A stretch of 64,000 bases of DNA. Source: Muribaculaceae bacterium. GTDB taxonomy: Bacteria > Bacteroidota > Bacteroidia > Bacteroidales > Muribaculaceae. Both the position numbers and the translations under genes were made by a program. This document shows, in pieces, positions 1-7,923 of this stretch; the stretch's first letter is position 1; the number at the start of each line of letters is the position of its first letter. The DNA lies in the NCBI GenBank assembly GCA_028689665.1, contig JAQVCR010000009.1, positions 1-64,000 on the forward strand, read 5' to 3'. The notes under the pieces were generated by a model, which saw only the letters and a list, made by a program, of their open reading frames with translations, did not search any database and was not told the origin of the DNA.

Positions 1-1482
1 TTCTTTACATCGAGGTGGATTTATTGGAAATCGTTTTGCAGCATTGTCCATCATACTGTCGGAAACTTTAGATTCGGTCAATTCTTTAAGCGAGTCGATC
101 CAATTATAGCCCACACCATCAGAAAATTGTTCTTTTTGCCGCCATACTATTTCGGCCGGCAACATATCTTCAAATGCTTTGCGGAGAATCCATTTCTCAA
201 TTTTCCCATTCTCAGCCATCTTAGCTGTTGGGTTAATACGCATAGCAATATCCATAAATTCTTTATCGAGAAATGGGACACGTCCTTCGACTCCCCACGC
301 AGCCAATGCCTTGTTTGCTCTCAAACAATCATATAGATGCAATTTGCTAATTTTTCGTATAGTCTCTTCATGAAATTCTTTAGCATTAGGGGCTTTATGA
401 AAATATAGATAACCTCCGAAAATCTCATCGGCACCTTCACCCGAAAGTACCATTTTTATTCCCATTGATTTTATTACTCTTGCAAGTAAATACATAGGAG
501 TAGAAGCTCTGACTGTGGTAACGTCGTAGGTTTCAATGAAATATATTACATCTCTTATAGCATCTATGCCTTCTTGAATTGTATAATTAATCTCGTGGTG
601 TACGGTGCCTATATGTTCGGCTACCTTTTTAGCCGCCATTAAGTCGGGTGCGCCTTTCAGCCCAATGGCAAATGAATGGATCCTAGGCCACCATGCTTTC
701 TGCTTTCCATCTTCTTCTATTCTATTTGCTGCGTATTTACATGCAATAGCCGAAATAATGGAGGAGTCAAGACCACCTGAGAGTAATACACCGTAAGGAA
801 CATCACACATTAATTGTTGTCTGACAGATGTTTCCAGTCCTGTTTTAAGAGCGTTTATATCGGCGCCATTATAGGCTACATTCTTATATTGTTTCCAATC
901 TCGATTATACCATTTTTCGTTCACATTCGAGTCGCTATCATATTTGTGTCCCGGAAGGAATGGCTCGATAGAAGAGCAGTAACCTTCGAGAGCTTTTAAT
1001 TCAGAAGCAAAATAGATATTACCTTTCTCGTCGGCTCCTTTATATAGTGGTATTACTCCGATTGAATCACGAGCGACAAGAAGAAGGTTTTTCTCTGAGT
1101 CGTATAGAGTAAATGCAAATATTCCATCTAAATATTCTAAGAAATCTATTCCTTTCTCTTGATATAGAGCTAATATTACTTCACAATCACTCCCTGTAAG
1201 GAATTTATATTTACTTTCCATCGTTTTACGAATATCTCGATGATTGTATATTTCTCCATTGACAGCAAGAATAATTTTACCATCTTCACTTTTTAATGGC
1301 TGTCCTCCTGATTCGGGGTCGACAATAGATAGTCGCTCGTGGGTCATAATTACATGTTCTGAGCTATAAATCCCCGACCAATCCGGCCCGCGATGTCTTA
1401 TTCTTTTCGACATTTTCAACGCATCGCTACGCATATCAGATATATTGTTATCTTTATTGAATATAGTTACAATTCCACACAT
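1..1482 (-). CDS. asnB: asparagine synthetase B, glutamine-hydrolysing (3' end cut by window)
   Basis: Makes asparagine from aspartate, ATP and glutamine in the cytoplasm. The reading frame stays open from the ATG at 1482 to the window edge (494 codons), so roughly 60 C-terminal residues are missing compared with the usual length of about 555. It begins MCGIV, and Cys2 is the N-terminal nucleophile of class II glutaminases. Glutaminase signatures RHRGPDWSG and VNGEIYNH follow, then the ATP pyrophosphatase loop SGGLDSS and the synthetase motif SGEGADEIFGGY. The start is fixed by the required Cys2. A promoter match lies about 40 bp upstream. The gene stands alone on its strand here. The family call is secure; only the C-terminus is unseen. 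Confidence 0.95.
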   Translation of the reverse strand, partial: MCGIVTIFNKDNNISDMRSDALKMSKRIRHRGPDWSGIYSSEHVIMTHERLSIVDPESGGQPLKSEDGKIILAVNGEIYNHRDIRKTMESKYKFLTGSDCEVILALYQEKGIDFLEYLDGIFAFTLYDSEKNLLLVARDSIGVIPLYKGADEKGNIYFASELKALEGYCSSIEPFLPGHKYDSDSNVNEKWYNRDWKQYKNVAYNGADINALKTGLETSVRQQLMCDVPYGVLLSGGLDSSIISAIACKYAANRIEEDGKQKAWWPRIHSFAIGLKGAPDLMAAKKVAEHIGTVHHEINYTIQEGIDAIRDVIYFIETYDVTTVRASTPMYLLARVIKSMGIKMVLSGEGADEIFGGYLYFHKAPNAKEFHEETIRKISKLHLYDCLRANKALAAWGVEGRVPFLDKEFMDIAMRINPTAKMAENGKIEKWILRKAFEDMLPAEIVWRQKEQFSDGVGYNWIDSLKELTESKVSDSMMDNAAKRFPINPPRCKE

Positions 1483-1520
1483 ATAGTTTAATTTTTTAGG
1501 TGAATATGATAATATGCTTG

Positions 1521-1550
1521 CAAATATAGATAAAACATATCATAACGCAA
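1521..1550 (-). promoter_or_regulatory. Bacteroidota-type promoter of asnB
   Basis: Read on the minus strand, TATATTTG (1521-1528, matches TAnnTTTG) is preceded 19 nt upstream by TTG (1548-1550). Predicted transcription start is near 1515, giving a leader of about 30 nt before the asnB ATG. Confidence 0.65.
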
Positions 1551-1660
1551 TAGAAAATAATAAATAAATTGCAAAACGCAATTAAAATTACGTTAAGTAA
1601 AGAAATATGATAAGTGCATATCTGGGCTGGTCTTATATCTATAAATTGATGTTTATTTTA

Positions 1661-1668
1661 TACCTTTG
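1661..1668 (+). promoter_or_regulatory. -7 promoter element of the DUF4369-like lipoprotein gene
   Basis: TACCTTTG matches TAnnTTTG and lies 20 bp before the ATG at 1689. No TTTG is seen at the expected upstream spacing, so only the -7 part is supported. Confidence 0.5.
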
Positions 1669-1688
1669 TACAATAACAAAATTAATTT

Positions 1689-2309
1689 ATGAGTAAAGTA
1701 TTACAATTTTTATTACTATTCTTGCTTTTTATTAGCAATCAAGCTTGTACTTCAACATCAGCTTATAATGTTGTTGTCGATGTGATTGACAATAAAGCCG
1801 ATAGTATTTCATTATATGTTTATGAGCCTGATTATGTAAAGATACGCTTGCTTAATGTGCAGAAAATTAATAGAAAAGGAGATGTAGTGTCTTTTACCGG
1901 ACAGATAGAACAGCCGAAGTTGGGAATACTGAAAATCTCGAATGATACAATTCCTTATTATTTTATTTTAGATAGTGAGTTTACTGATCTTGCCGTAGGT
2001 AGTAATAAAATGTTGTTTAAGGATGGAAGTGTTGAGAATAAGGGAATCTTAAAATTATACGATGAGGTGGATAGGTTAAAATGCAATAAAGCTAAGATAG
2101 CTGATATGTATTCGTTGGCGATAAAAGATTCAACATTGACAGCAGCGTTGGAGTCAAAATATTTAAAAGAATTTCGGGAGGTAAATGATTCATTGCAATT
2201 TATTCTGACAAGAGCGATAAAGTCAGATAAATTATCATCCTATATTATAGCCCGTCGTTTTGGGAATATGATTAATCGCGATTCTATTCCGGCAGAGTAT
2301 AAAAAATAA
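1689..2309 (+). CDS. putative DUF4369-like lipoprotein
   Basis: A 206-residue protein with a hydrophobic leader of about 19 residues ending SNQAC, which fits a relaxed Bacteroidota lipobox with Cys20 as the acylated residue. The body has a short beta-rich stretch (about residues 25-110, including VSFTGQIEQPKLGILKI and IPYYFILDSE) that resembles the DUF4369 domain often fused to thioredoxin-like proteins. A charged helical segment follows, and no thioredoxin domain is present. It probably sits in the periplasm or at the outer membrane. Function unknown. A lone gene with its own -7 box and a hairpin overlapping its stop codon. The DUF4369 match is from memory and moderate; the lipoprotein call is firmer. 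Confidence 0.7.
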   Translation: MSKVLQFLLLFLLFISNQACTSTSAYNVVVDVIDNKADSISLYVYEPDYVKIRLLNVQKINRKGDVVSFTGQIEQPKLGILKISNDTIPYYFILDSEFTDLAVGSNKMLFKDGSVENKGILKLYDEVDRLKCNKAKIADMYSLAIKDSTLTAALESKYLKEFREVNDSLQFILTRAIKSDKLSSYIIARRFGNMINRDSIPAEYKK

Positions 2310-2338
2310 CCGATTACTAAATTATTAGCAATCGGTTA
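2307..2338. terminator. bidirectional hairpin between the DUF4369-like gene and rplI
   Basis: Perfect 9-bp stem TAACCGATT / AATCGGTTA with a 14-nt loop. It begins in the stop codon of the plus-strand gene and lies 22 bp beyond the rplI stop, so it can serve both convergent transcripts. Confidence 0.65.
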
Positions 2339-2359
2339 ATATATGTCGAATAATAATTA

Positions 2360-2803
2360 TTATTCAGAAACTACTTCAAAAGGTATTTCTACAGATACTT
2401 CTTTGTGAAGTTTTACGGTAGCAACATAATTGCCAACTTCTTTGATCGTATCTTTGATGTAGATAATCTTGCGATCGATGTTATGACCTAGTTTTTCAAG
2501 AGCTTCAGCGATTTGGATATTGTTAACCGAACCAAAGATAGTACCTGTTGAGCTAGTCTTAGCACCTATTGTAAGAGTTACGCCTTCAAGAGAAGTTGCT
2601 ATAGCCTCAGCGTCAGCTTTGATTTTAGCAATCTTGTGAGCGCGTTGTTTTTGGTTTTCAGCAAGAACTTTTAAAGCTGAAGGAGTTGCTATAATTGCCT
2701 TTCCGGTAGGGATAAGGTAATTGCGGCCGTAGCCACTTTTTACTTCAACAATATCGTCTTTGTATCCGAGATTGTGAATGTCTTCTTTTAATATAATTTT
2801 CAT
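2360..2803 (-). CDS. rplI: 50S ribosomal protein L9
   Basis: Structural protein of the large subunit, binding 23S rRNA near the L1 stalk. At 147 residues it has the normal bacterial length. The N-terminal rRNA-binding part reads MKIILKEDIHNLGYKDDIVEVK followed by SGYGRNYLIPTGKA, the L9 signature. Then come the long connecting helix (about 45-75) and the C-terminal domain (about 80-147). Last gene of the rpsF-rpsR-rplI operon, 26 bp after rpsR. The order is the conserved one but without ssb or priB between the genes, as is usual in this phylum. Confidence 0.97.
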   Translation of the reverse strand: MKIILKEDIHNLGYKDDIVEVKSGYGRNYLIPTGKAIIATPSALKVLAENQKQRAHKIAKIKADAEAIATSLEGVTLTIGAKTSSTGTIFGSVNNIQIAEALEKLGHNIDRKIIYIKDTIKEVGNYVATVKLHKEVSVEIPFEVVSE

Positions 2804-2829
2804 AATTGTATTCCTCCTATTGCTTTAAA

Positions 2830-3099
2830 TTATTTCATCAAGTCTGTTACATAAGGAAGAAGAGCCAAATGACGAGCGCGCTTTACGGCTTGAGCAACTC
2901 TTCTTTGGAACTTCAACGAAGTACCGGTGATACGACGAGGAAGGATTTTACCTTGCTCGTTCAAGAATTTTTTCAAGAACTCAGGATCCTTATAGTCGAT
3001 ATACTTGATGCCACTTCTTTTGAAACGACAATATTTCTTTTTCTTAACGTCCACTGATAGTGGAGTTAAATATCTGATTTCTGATTGAGTTTGTGCCAT
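2830..3099 (-). CDS. rpsR: 30S ribosomal protein S18
   Basis: Small-subunit protein that pairs with S6 on the platform. 89 residues. The signature [23 protein letters not shown] is split as follows: [15 protein letters not shown] near residue 24, then the basic core [19 protein letters not shown] and a C-terminal [12 protein letters not shown] motif. The gene lies 2 bp after rpsF, consistent with translational coupling of the two partners, and is followed by rplI. Confidence 0.97.
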   Translation of the reverse strand: MAQTQSEIRYLTPLSVDVKKKKYCRFKRSGIKYIDYKDPEFLKKFLNEQGKILPRRITGTSLKFQRRVAQAVKRARHLALLPYVTDLMK

Positions 3100-3101
3100 A
3101 A

Positions 3102-3467
3102 TTAGTTCTCCTTTACTTCTTCTTTAGTGTTAGCTTTAGCGCCTTTTAAGCTTCTTCTTTTAGCAGCATATTCGGCAGCGTATTTGTCCAAACGGAATGT
3201 TAAGAAACGAATTACTTTCTCGTCGCGACGGAATGCTGTTTCTAGTTTCTTAATTGTCTCAGGATTTGCATCAAACTCAATAAGAGAGTAAAAACCTGTA
3301 GATTTCTTTTGGATAGGATAGGCTAATTTGCGTAATCCCCAATTCTCTTCGTTAACGATTTCAGAGCCATTTTCTGTTAATACGGCTTTGAAACTGTCTA
3401 CCGCTTCCTTCATCTGAGCTTCAGACAAAACGGGAGTTAAAATGAAAACGGTTTCGTAGTGATTCAT
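3102..3467 (-). CDS. rpsF: 30S ribosomal protein S6
   Basis: Small-subunit platform protein that binds 16S rRNA together with S18. 121 residues. It opens [18 protein letters not shown], the usual S6 first strand and helix, and contains [20 protein letters not shown], the conserved central motif. The lysine/alanine-rich C-terminal tail (about 105-121) is longer than in enteric S6 apart from its modified tail. First gene of the ribosomal operon, preceded by the best-formed promoter in this part of the window. Confidence 0.97.
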   Translation of the reverse strand: MNHYETVFILTPVLSEAQMKEAVDSFKAVLTENGSEIVNEENWGLRKLAYPIQKKSTGFYSLIEFDANPETIKKLETAFRRDEKVIRFLTFRLDKYAAEYAAKRRSLKGAKANTKEEVKEN

Positions 3468-3508
3468 ATTAAACCTTTATTAGTTAAAAATTTATTTAAT
3501 TGCGACTG

Positions 3509-3540
3509 CAAAGATAGTGATATTATTTTGTTTATGCAAA
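3509..3540 (-). promoter_or_regulatory. promoter of the rpsF-rpsR-rplI operon
   Basis: On the minus strand TTTG (3537-3540), 20 nt, TATCTTTG (3509-3516): a full match to the Bacteroidota -33/-7 consensus. Predicted start near 3503, about 35 nt before the rpsF ATG. Confidence 0.75.
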
Positions 3541-3642
3541 CACCGTTCAATAATTTAATTGATAAATGATTATCTTTTTCAGTTTTTCTTTTTTGAGTGT
3601 AGTTTGATGTCTATGAGTTATTTCATATTGGCATTTATTTGT

Positions 3643-3650
3643 TATGTTTG
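3643..3650 (+). promoter_or_regulatory. -7 promoter element of the secreted hydrolase gene
   Basis: TATGTTTG matches TAnnTTTG and ends 23 bp before the ATG at 3674. It supports that start over earlier in-frame options. No good -33 box is seen. Confidence 0.5.
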
Positions 3651-3673
3651 CATAATTATTAATCACTATTTAT

Positions 3674-4690
3674 ATGATACGCAAAAATTTAATATTATCA
3701 ATAATATCATTTATATTTGTTTTTACAGCATTTTCGCAGACTTGGGTTGAAGATGTATTGAAAGATGGCTATGAACAGCGGTATATAGCGATGGCTGATG
3801 ATTATTCGGGGAATGTGCGAAGTACGGTTGTCAGAAAAATAAGTCAGTCGAAAAATTCTAAGAAAGCATTATTATATGTGCATGGCTATAATGATTACTT
3901 CTTTCAGCGAGAGCTGGGGGATAGGTTTGTAGATTCGTGTTATAATTTTTATGCTGTGGATTTGCGCAAATATGGGCGTTCGTTGATGGCCGGGCAAAGC
4001 AAATTTGAGGTTCGCAATATGAATGAATATTTTGCAGATATTGACTCTGCGCTTAATATTATTGTGAAAGAAGGTAATAAGGAAATAATCTTAATGGGGC
4101 ATTCAACGGGAGGACTCACTACATCTTATTATTTAGCAAAAGGCGAGGGAAGTCGTTATCCTATAGTGGGACTAATATTGAATAGTCCTTTTCTTGATAT
4201 GAATTTAAGTTCATTTATGGAGAATGTTATGGTTCCTATAGTGTCGTGGTATTCTTACATATCATCTGATACAAAGATTAATCAAGGTTCTAGTACGGCC
4301 TACGCTGAGAGTCTGTTAAGAAAATACCATGGTGAGTGGGATTATAATACCGATTGGAAAATGGAAATATCTCCCGATGTAACTTCGGGTTGGATTGGTG
4401 CAATACATCGCGCCCAGACGTTTTTGCAAGATGGAGCTAATATAAAAGTTCCTATATTGCTTATGCATTCGGTGAGAAGTGTAAGTGGCGGTAAATGGTC
4501 GCCCGATCATAATAAAGGAGATGCCGTACTCGATGTAGAAGATATATCGAAATATGGCAAAAAACTAGGTTCCAACATCTTAGAGCTAAAAGTAGATGAT
4601 GGACTTCATGATCTTATATTGTCGCGCAAGCCTGTAAGAGAAGCGTTGTATCAACGAATGTTTCGTTGGCTAAAAGAAAAGGGATTATAA
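3674..4690 (+). CDS. secreted alpha/beta hydrolase (serine aminopeptidase S33 / lysophospholipase-like)
   Basis: 338 residues with a signal peptide (ends about FTAFSQ, residue 22), so it acts in the periplasm or outside. Alpha/beta-hydrolase landmarks are visible: the oxyanion strand LLYVHGYNDY (about 67-76), the nucleophile elbow GHSTGG with Ser144, and a late histidine in DDGLHDLILS (about His312). The arrangement is that of Hydrolase_4/S33 esterases, close to monoglyceride-lipase-like enzymes. Substrate cannot be read from sequence. The gene is alone on its strand. Its stop codon overlaps the 3' end of the convergent lipoprotein gene, leaving no space for a separate terminator. Confidence 0.8.
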   Translation: MIRKNLILSIISFIFVFTAFSQTWVEDVLKDGYEQRYIAMADDYSGNVRSTVVRKISQSKNSKKALLYVHGYNDYFFQRELGDRFVDSCYNFYAVDLRKYGRSLMAGQSKFEVRNMNEYFADIDSALNIIVKEGNKEIILMGHSTGGLTTSYYLAKGEGSRYPIVGLILNSPFLDMNLSSFMENVMVPIVSWYSYISSDTKINQGSSTAYAESLLRKYHGEWDYNTDWKMEISPDVTSGWIGAIHRAQTFLQDGANIKVPILLMHSVRSVSGGKWSPDHNKGDAVLDVEDISKYGKKLGSNILELKVDDGLHDLILSRKPVREALYQRMFRWLKEKGL

Positions 4691-5536
4691 ATTATTAGAA
4701 GTTTTCTTTATTTGTTCTCTTGTTATTTTAAGACGGTTAAGATAATAAAGTTTTAGTCCTTCCGCCTTTTTTAGTTTAATTGTAGCAACAGAGTATTTTT
4801 GCGTTTCGGCTAGTATGTTACGTTCATTCTTTGACAAAGGAATAGAGAAGCGACTTTTTCCAATAAAGTTTAGTTTCAAATTTGCATTAGCGTTGTCGCT
4901 AACGAATTGGCAAAGAGTATCACATTTAGCCCCGCGAAAAGTAACCATTTCATTTGTTACCCCCGAATCTTTAAATCTATAATTAGTAGATCCATTGAAT
5001 GGTACATTGTCAGAAAATGATTCAGATGCTCCGTTAGAGAATGAAATTTTGGTGTGATTAATACTATGCCCATTCAGTAGCGATACAAGGTAAATAGCTC
5101 CAGAGTCATCAATACGAGCCTCTACACCAGTTCGGTTAATTAGTTGTGGTGAATTTTTATGAACAGAGTAGCCTTCAACCATATCTTTAGTCTTTATATA
5201 AATAAATTTTGAAGACAGGTCGTTTTTAACGCTTGAGTATATATTGATAATACTATCATTGCTTATACTATCTTTAATCGATTTCTTTTCATCGACAACA
5301 GTCTTTAGGTGCATTCCTTTTCTCTGAGTATCTATCTCGGTAGGGAATGATTTAGTTAGAGAGTCGAGTAAAATAATAGATTTGTTATAATCTGCATTAT
5401 CAAATGCCTCTTGAGCCGAAGTTAGTAACAACTCGGCTTCGGACGGTGAATTTTTTTTATTTCCACACGATGACGAAAATATCAATCCTGTAGTAAGGAT
5501 TGTGAATAATGATTTTTTAATTACTTCGTTGTACAT
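4685..5536 (-). CDS. hypothetical lipoprotein with a TPR-like N-terminus
   Basis: 283 residues. The leader ends IFSSSCGNKK, so the likely lipidated residue is Cys24. After it comes a helical segment (AELLLTSAQEAFDNADYNKSIILLDSL split around residues 33-60) that looks like a single tetratricopeptide-type helix pair. A longer Ser/Asn-rich, mostly beta region without a recognised family then runs to about 255, followed by a basic C-terminal helix (KLKKAEGLKLYYLNRLK). Its start overlaps the relA coding end by 20 bp, so the two are probably translationally coupled, but no functional link can be shown. Function unknown. Confidence 0.7.
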   Translation of the reverse strand: MYNEVIKKSLFTILTTGLIFSSSCGNKKNSPSEAELLLTSAQEAFDNADYNKSIILLDSLTKSFPTEIDTQRKGMHLKTVVDEKKSIKDSISNDSIINIYSSVKNDLSSKFIYIKTKDMVEGYSVHKNSPQLINRTGVEARIDDSGAIYLVSLLNGHSINHTKISFSNGASESFSDNVPFNGSTNYRFKDSGVTNEMVTFRGAKCDTLCQFVSDNANANLKLNFIGKSRFSIPLSKNERNILAETQKYSVATIKLKKAEGLKLYYLNRLKITREQIKKTSNNL

Positions 5537-7718
5537 TTTTTACTCCTTTTACAGCTTTAATTTTTTTTATTAAGTCGGCTAATAATGAATTGTCGCTAAC
5601 GCCAATAACAAGGTAGCCTTGAAATAGCCCTAGATTAGATTCAATAGAAATATTTCTTAACGATGCTTTGCTTTCCTTTGATATAATAGATGTGATATTT
5701 GTAACAATTCCTATATCATCGTATCCAATAATACGAAGAGTAACAGCATATTGGCTTCCTATCTTGTTCGACCATCTTGTGGCTATTTCACGATATGGGT
5801 ATTTATCGCAAAGGTGAATAACATTAGGACAATTAGCGCGGTGTATTTTTATTGCACCTTCACTAGAGATGAAGCCTCTAATATCGTCGCCAAATATCGG
5901 GTTGCAGCATTTAGCTAATTTATAATTAATATCTTTAATATTTTCGCCTATTTCGAGCACATCTTTCGAGTCTTCATCGCTTTTAGGCTGATTAAGAGAG
6001 AAATTCTCGGCGGTGCAAGACGAAGTAGGTTGTTGCTCTTTTGCTTCGATGCTCGTATATAGTTCAATAATTCGATTAATATCGAGTTTCTCGTTGGCAA
6101 TTTCGGAAAAGAAGTCGGTAACGGTTTTAAATCCAAGCTTTTTGATCGCTTTCATTAATATGCCTTCATCTACTTCTATTTTTCTATTTTTCAATCTACG
6201 CATCAGCAATTCTTTTCCAAGTTCTGCCGATTTGTTATTCATTTCATTAACCGTCTGCTTGATTTTATTTCGAGCTTTCGAGGTAACGACAAAATTCAGC
6301 CAATCAAGTTTAGGCACTTGGCTGCTCGATGTTAATATTTCAATAGAGTCGCCACTTTTTAATTTGTAATTGAGCTTTTGGTTTTTGCCATCAACTTTTC
6401 CGCCAATACACGTGCAACCTAATTTAGAGTGGATCTGAAAAGCAAAGTCGAGTATAGAAGAACCTAGTGGTAGTCGATACAGGTCGCCTTTAGGCGTAAA
6501 AACAAAGACTTCTTTATTATATACGTCCATTTTGATGTCTTTCATCAAAGTAGAAGGTCCGGTTTCGGCTGTTTCAAGGAGGTCTCTTACATTGTTCATC
6601 CACTCATCTAGGTTTTGCTCGCTGCGACCACCTTTATATTTCCAGTGAGCTGCAAGTCCGCGCTCGGCAATCTCGTCCATACGGCGAGACCTTATTTGTA
6701 CTTCTACCCATTTGTCTTCGGGTCCATAAACGGTAGTATGCAGCGACTCATAGCCATTCGATTTAGGGATAGTAAGCCAATCTTTCATTCTAGAAGGATT
6801 GCTGCGATACATATCAACGATAATAGAATAAGCAACCCAACAATCTGTTTTTTCTCTTTCTTTTGAAGTGTCAATAATAACACGAATAGCGAATAAATCG
6901 TAAATATGGTCAAGGTCGGTGTTCTGTTTTTTTATTTTATTCCATATTGAATAAATAGATTTAGTTCTCCCTTTTATTTCAAAATTAAGACCATTATCCA
7001 GCAGTTTCTTTTTAATCGGTTCAATGAAATTCTCGATATATTCATCTCTACCTTGCTTAGTTTCGTTTAGTTTATGAGCAATCTGCGAGTAAATGTCGCG
7101 ATTTGTATATTTGAGAGATAAGTCTTCAAGCTCCGACTTTATCGAATATAATCCAAGTCGATGTGCAAGTGGTGCGTAAAGATACATTGCTTCAAATGAA
7201 ATATCTTTTACGAAATTTTCATTTGGGTGCTTGTTAATCATTCTCATTATCCCCAGACGGTCGACAATCATAATAATAATGACTCTTATGTCTTCGGCAA
7301 AAGTAAGAAGAAGATTTCTAAAGTTATCGCTTTGCACTGCAGCCCGCTTTTGATAAAGTCTTGATACTTTTAGCAGGCCATTAATAAGATGAGTAATATC
7401 GTCGCCAAAATTTTCTCGTAGTTGCGACTCAGGAATAAATTCAGATTTACAGAGATTATAAAGAAGGATAGCGATAGTCATATTACGATCGGCCGCAATC
7501 TTCTCGGCAAGTAAAATAGCGGTATGTATATTCCTTAGCGTAGGATTTATTCCATATTTATCTCGCTTATAATGATTCTGAAGTATTCCATCCGAAATAA
7601 TTCCTTTTATTTTCTTAAAATCGTCGGGCAGCATAACCTCACGATAATATCTCATAAGAGTGAAACAATGACTTATTATTTCTCTCTTTTCGGCATCTGT
7701 AAAATAAGATTCATTCAT
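5517..7718 (-). CDS. RelA/SpoT-family (p)ppGpp synthetase with degenerate hydrolase domain
   Basis: Long RSH enzyme: HD-type hydrolase region (about 20-190), synthetase (about 230-345), TGS (about 390-450), a Cys-containing helical/zinc region (LAKCCNPIFGDDIRGF) and a C-terminal ACT domain. Synthetase motifs are intact: GRTKSIYSIWNKI, the RxKD loop RMKDWLTIPKSNGYESLHT, and VEVQIR. In the hydrolase part the metal-binding HD(x2)ED motif is replaced by YNLCKS, so hydrolysis is unlikely. A longer frame opens at 7742, but a promoter -7 box sits at 7740-7747. I therefore start at the Met of MNESYFTDAEKR. It would make the alarmone during starvation; a separate hydrolase must exist elsewhere. Confidence 0.88.
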   Translation of the reverse strand: MNESYFTDAEKREIISHCFTLMRYYREVMLPDDFKKIKGIISDGILQNHYKRDKYGINPTLRNIHTAILLAEKIAADRNMTIAILLYNLCKSEFIPESQLRENFGDDITHLINGLLKVSRLYQKRAAVQSDNFRNLLLTFAEDIRVIIIMIVDRLGIMRMINKHPNENFVKDISFEAMYLYAPLAHRLGLYSIKSELEDLSLKYTNRDIYSQIAHKLNETKQGRDEYIENFIEPIKKKLLDNGLNFEIKGRTKSIYSIWNKIKKQNTDLDHIYDLFAIRVIIDTSKEREKTDCWVAYSIIVDMYRSNPSRMKDWLTIPKSNGYESLHTTVYGPEDKWVEVQIRSRRMDEIAERGLAAHWKYKGGRSEQNLDEWMNNVRDLLETAETGPSTLMKDIKMDVYNKEVFVFTPKGDLYRLPLGSSILDFAFQIHSKLGCTCIGGKVDGKNQKLNYKLKSGDSIEILTSSSQVPKLDWLNFVVTSKARNKIKQTVNEMNNKSAELGKELLMRRLKNRKIEVDEGILMKAIKKLGFKTVTDFFSEIANEKLDINRIIELYTSIEAKEQQPTSSCTAENFSLNQPKSDEDSKDVLEIGENIKDINYKLAKCCNPIFGDDIRGFISSEGAIKIHRANCPNVIHLCDKYPYREIATRWSNKIGSQYAVTLRIIGYDDIGIVTNITSIISKESKASLRNISIESNLGLFQGYLVIGVSDNSLLADLIKKIKAVKGVKNVQRSN

Positions 7719-7739
7719 AGAAAACGAAAAGCATATAAT

Positions 7740-7747
7740 CAAAACTA
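7740..7747 (-). promoter_or_regulatory. -7 promoter element of the RSH gene
   Basis: TAGTTTTG on the minus strand matches TAnnTTTG. It overlaps the upstream ATG at 7742, arguing for translation from the ATG at 7718. Confidence 0.5.
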
Positions 7748-7848
7748 TCGTAAAGATAGCTTAAAAGCTAGAAAAATAAAAAATACTAAGGATAAAACAG
7801 TGCGAAAATAAGAATAATTGATTTTAAAGGTGTTTTATTAGGCTTTTA

Positions 7849-7880
7849 TTTGCTTTATAGAATTGAAATATTTATATTTG
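7849..7880 (+). promoter_or_regulatory. promoter of the DUF4301 gene
   Basis: TTTG (7849-7852), 20 nt, TATATTTG (7873-7880): full consensus. Predicted start near 7886, about 38 nt before the ATG at 7924. Confidence 0.7.
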
Positions 7881-7923
7881 GTATAATTAATCAGAAGAAT
7901 ATTAATATAAATAGCGATAATAT

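Noticed and set aside
127-999. Plus-strand ORFs of 60-70 codons (for example 605-796, 814-999)
   Set aside because: They lie antisense inside the asparagine synthetase gene, whose long frame and family motifs are clear.
3559-3750. 63-codon ORF before the secreted hydrolase
   Set aside because: Overlaps the hydrolase signal peptide in another frame and contains that gene's promoter box.
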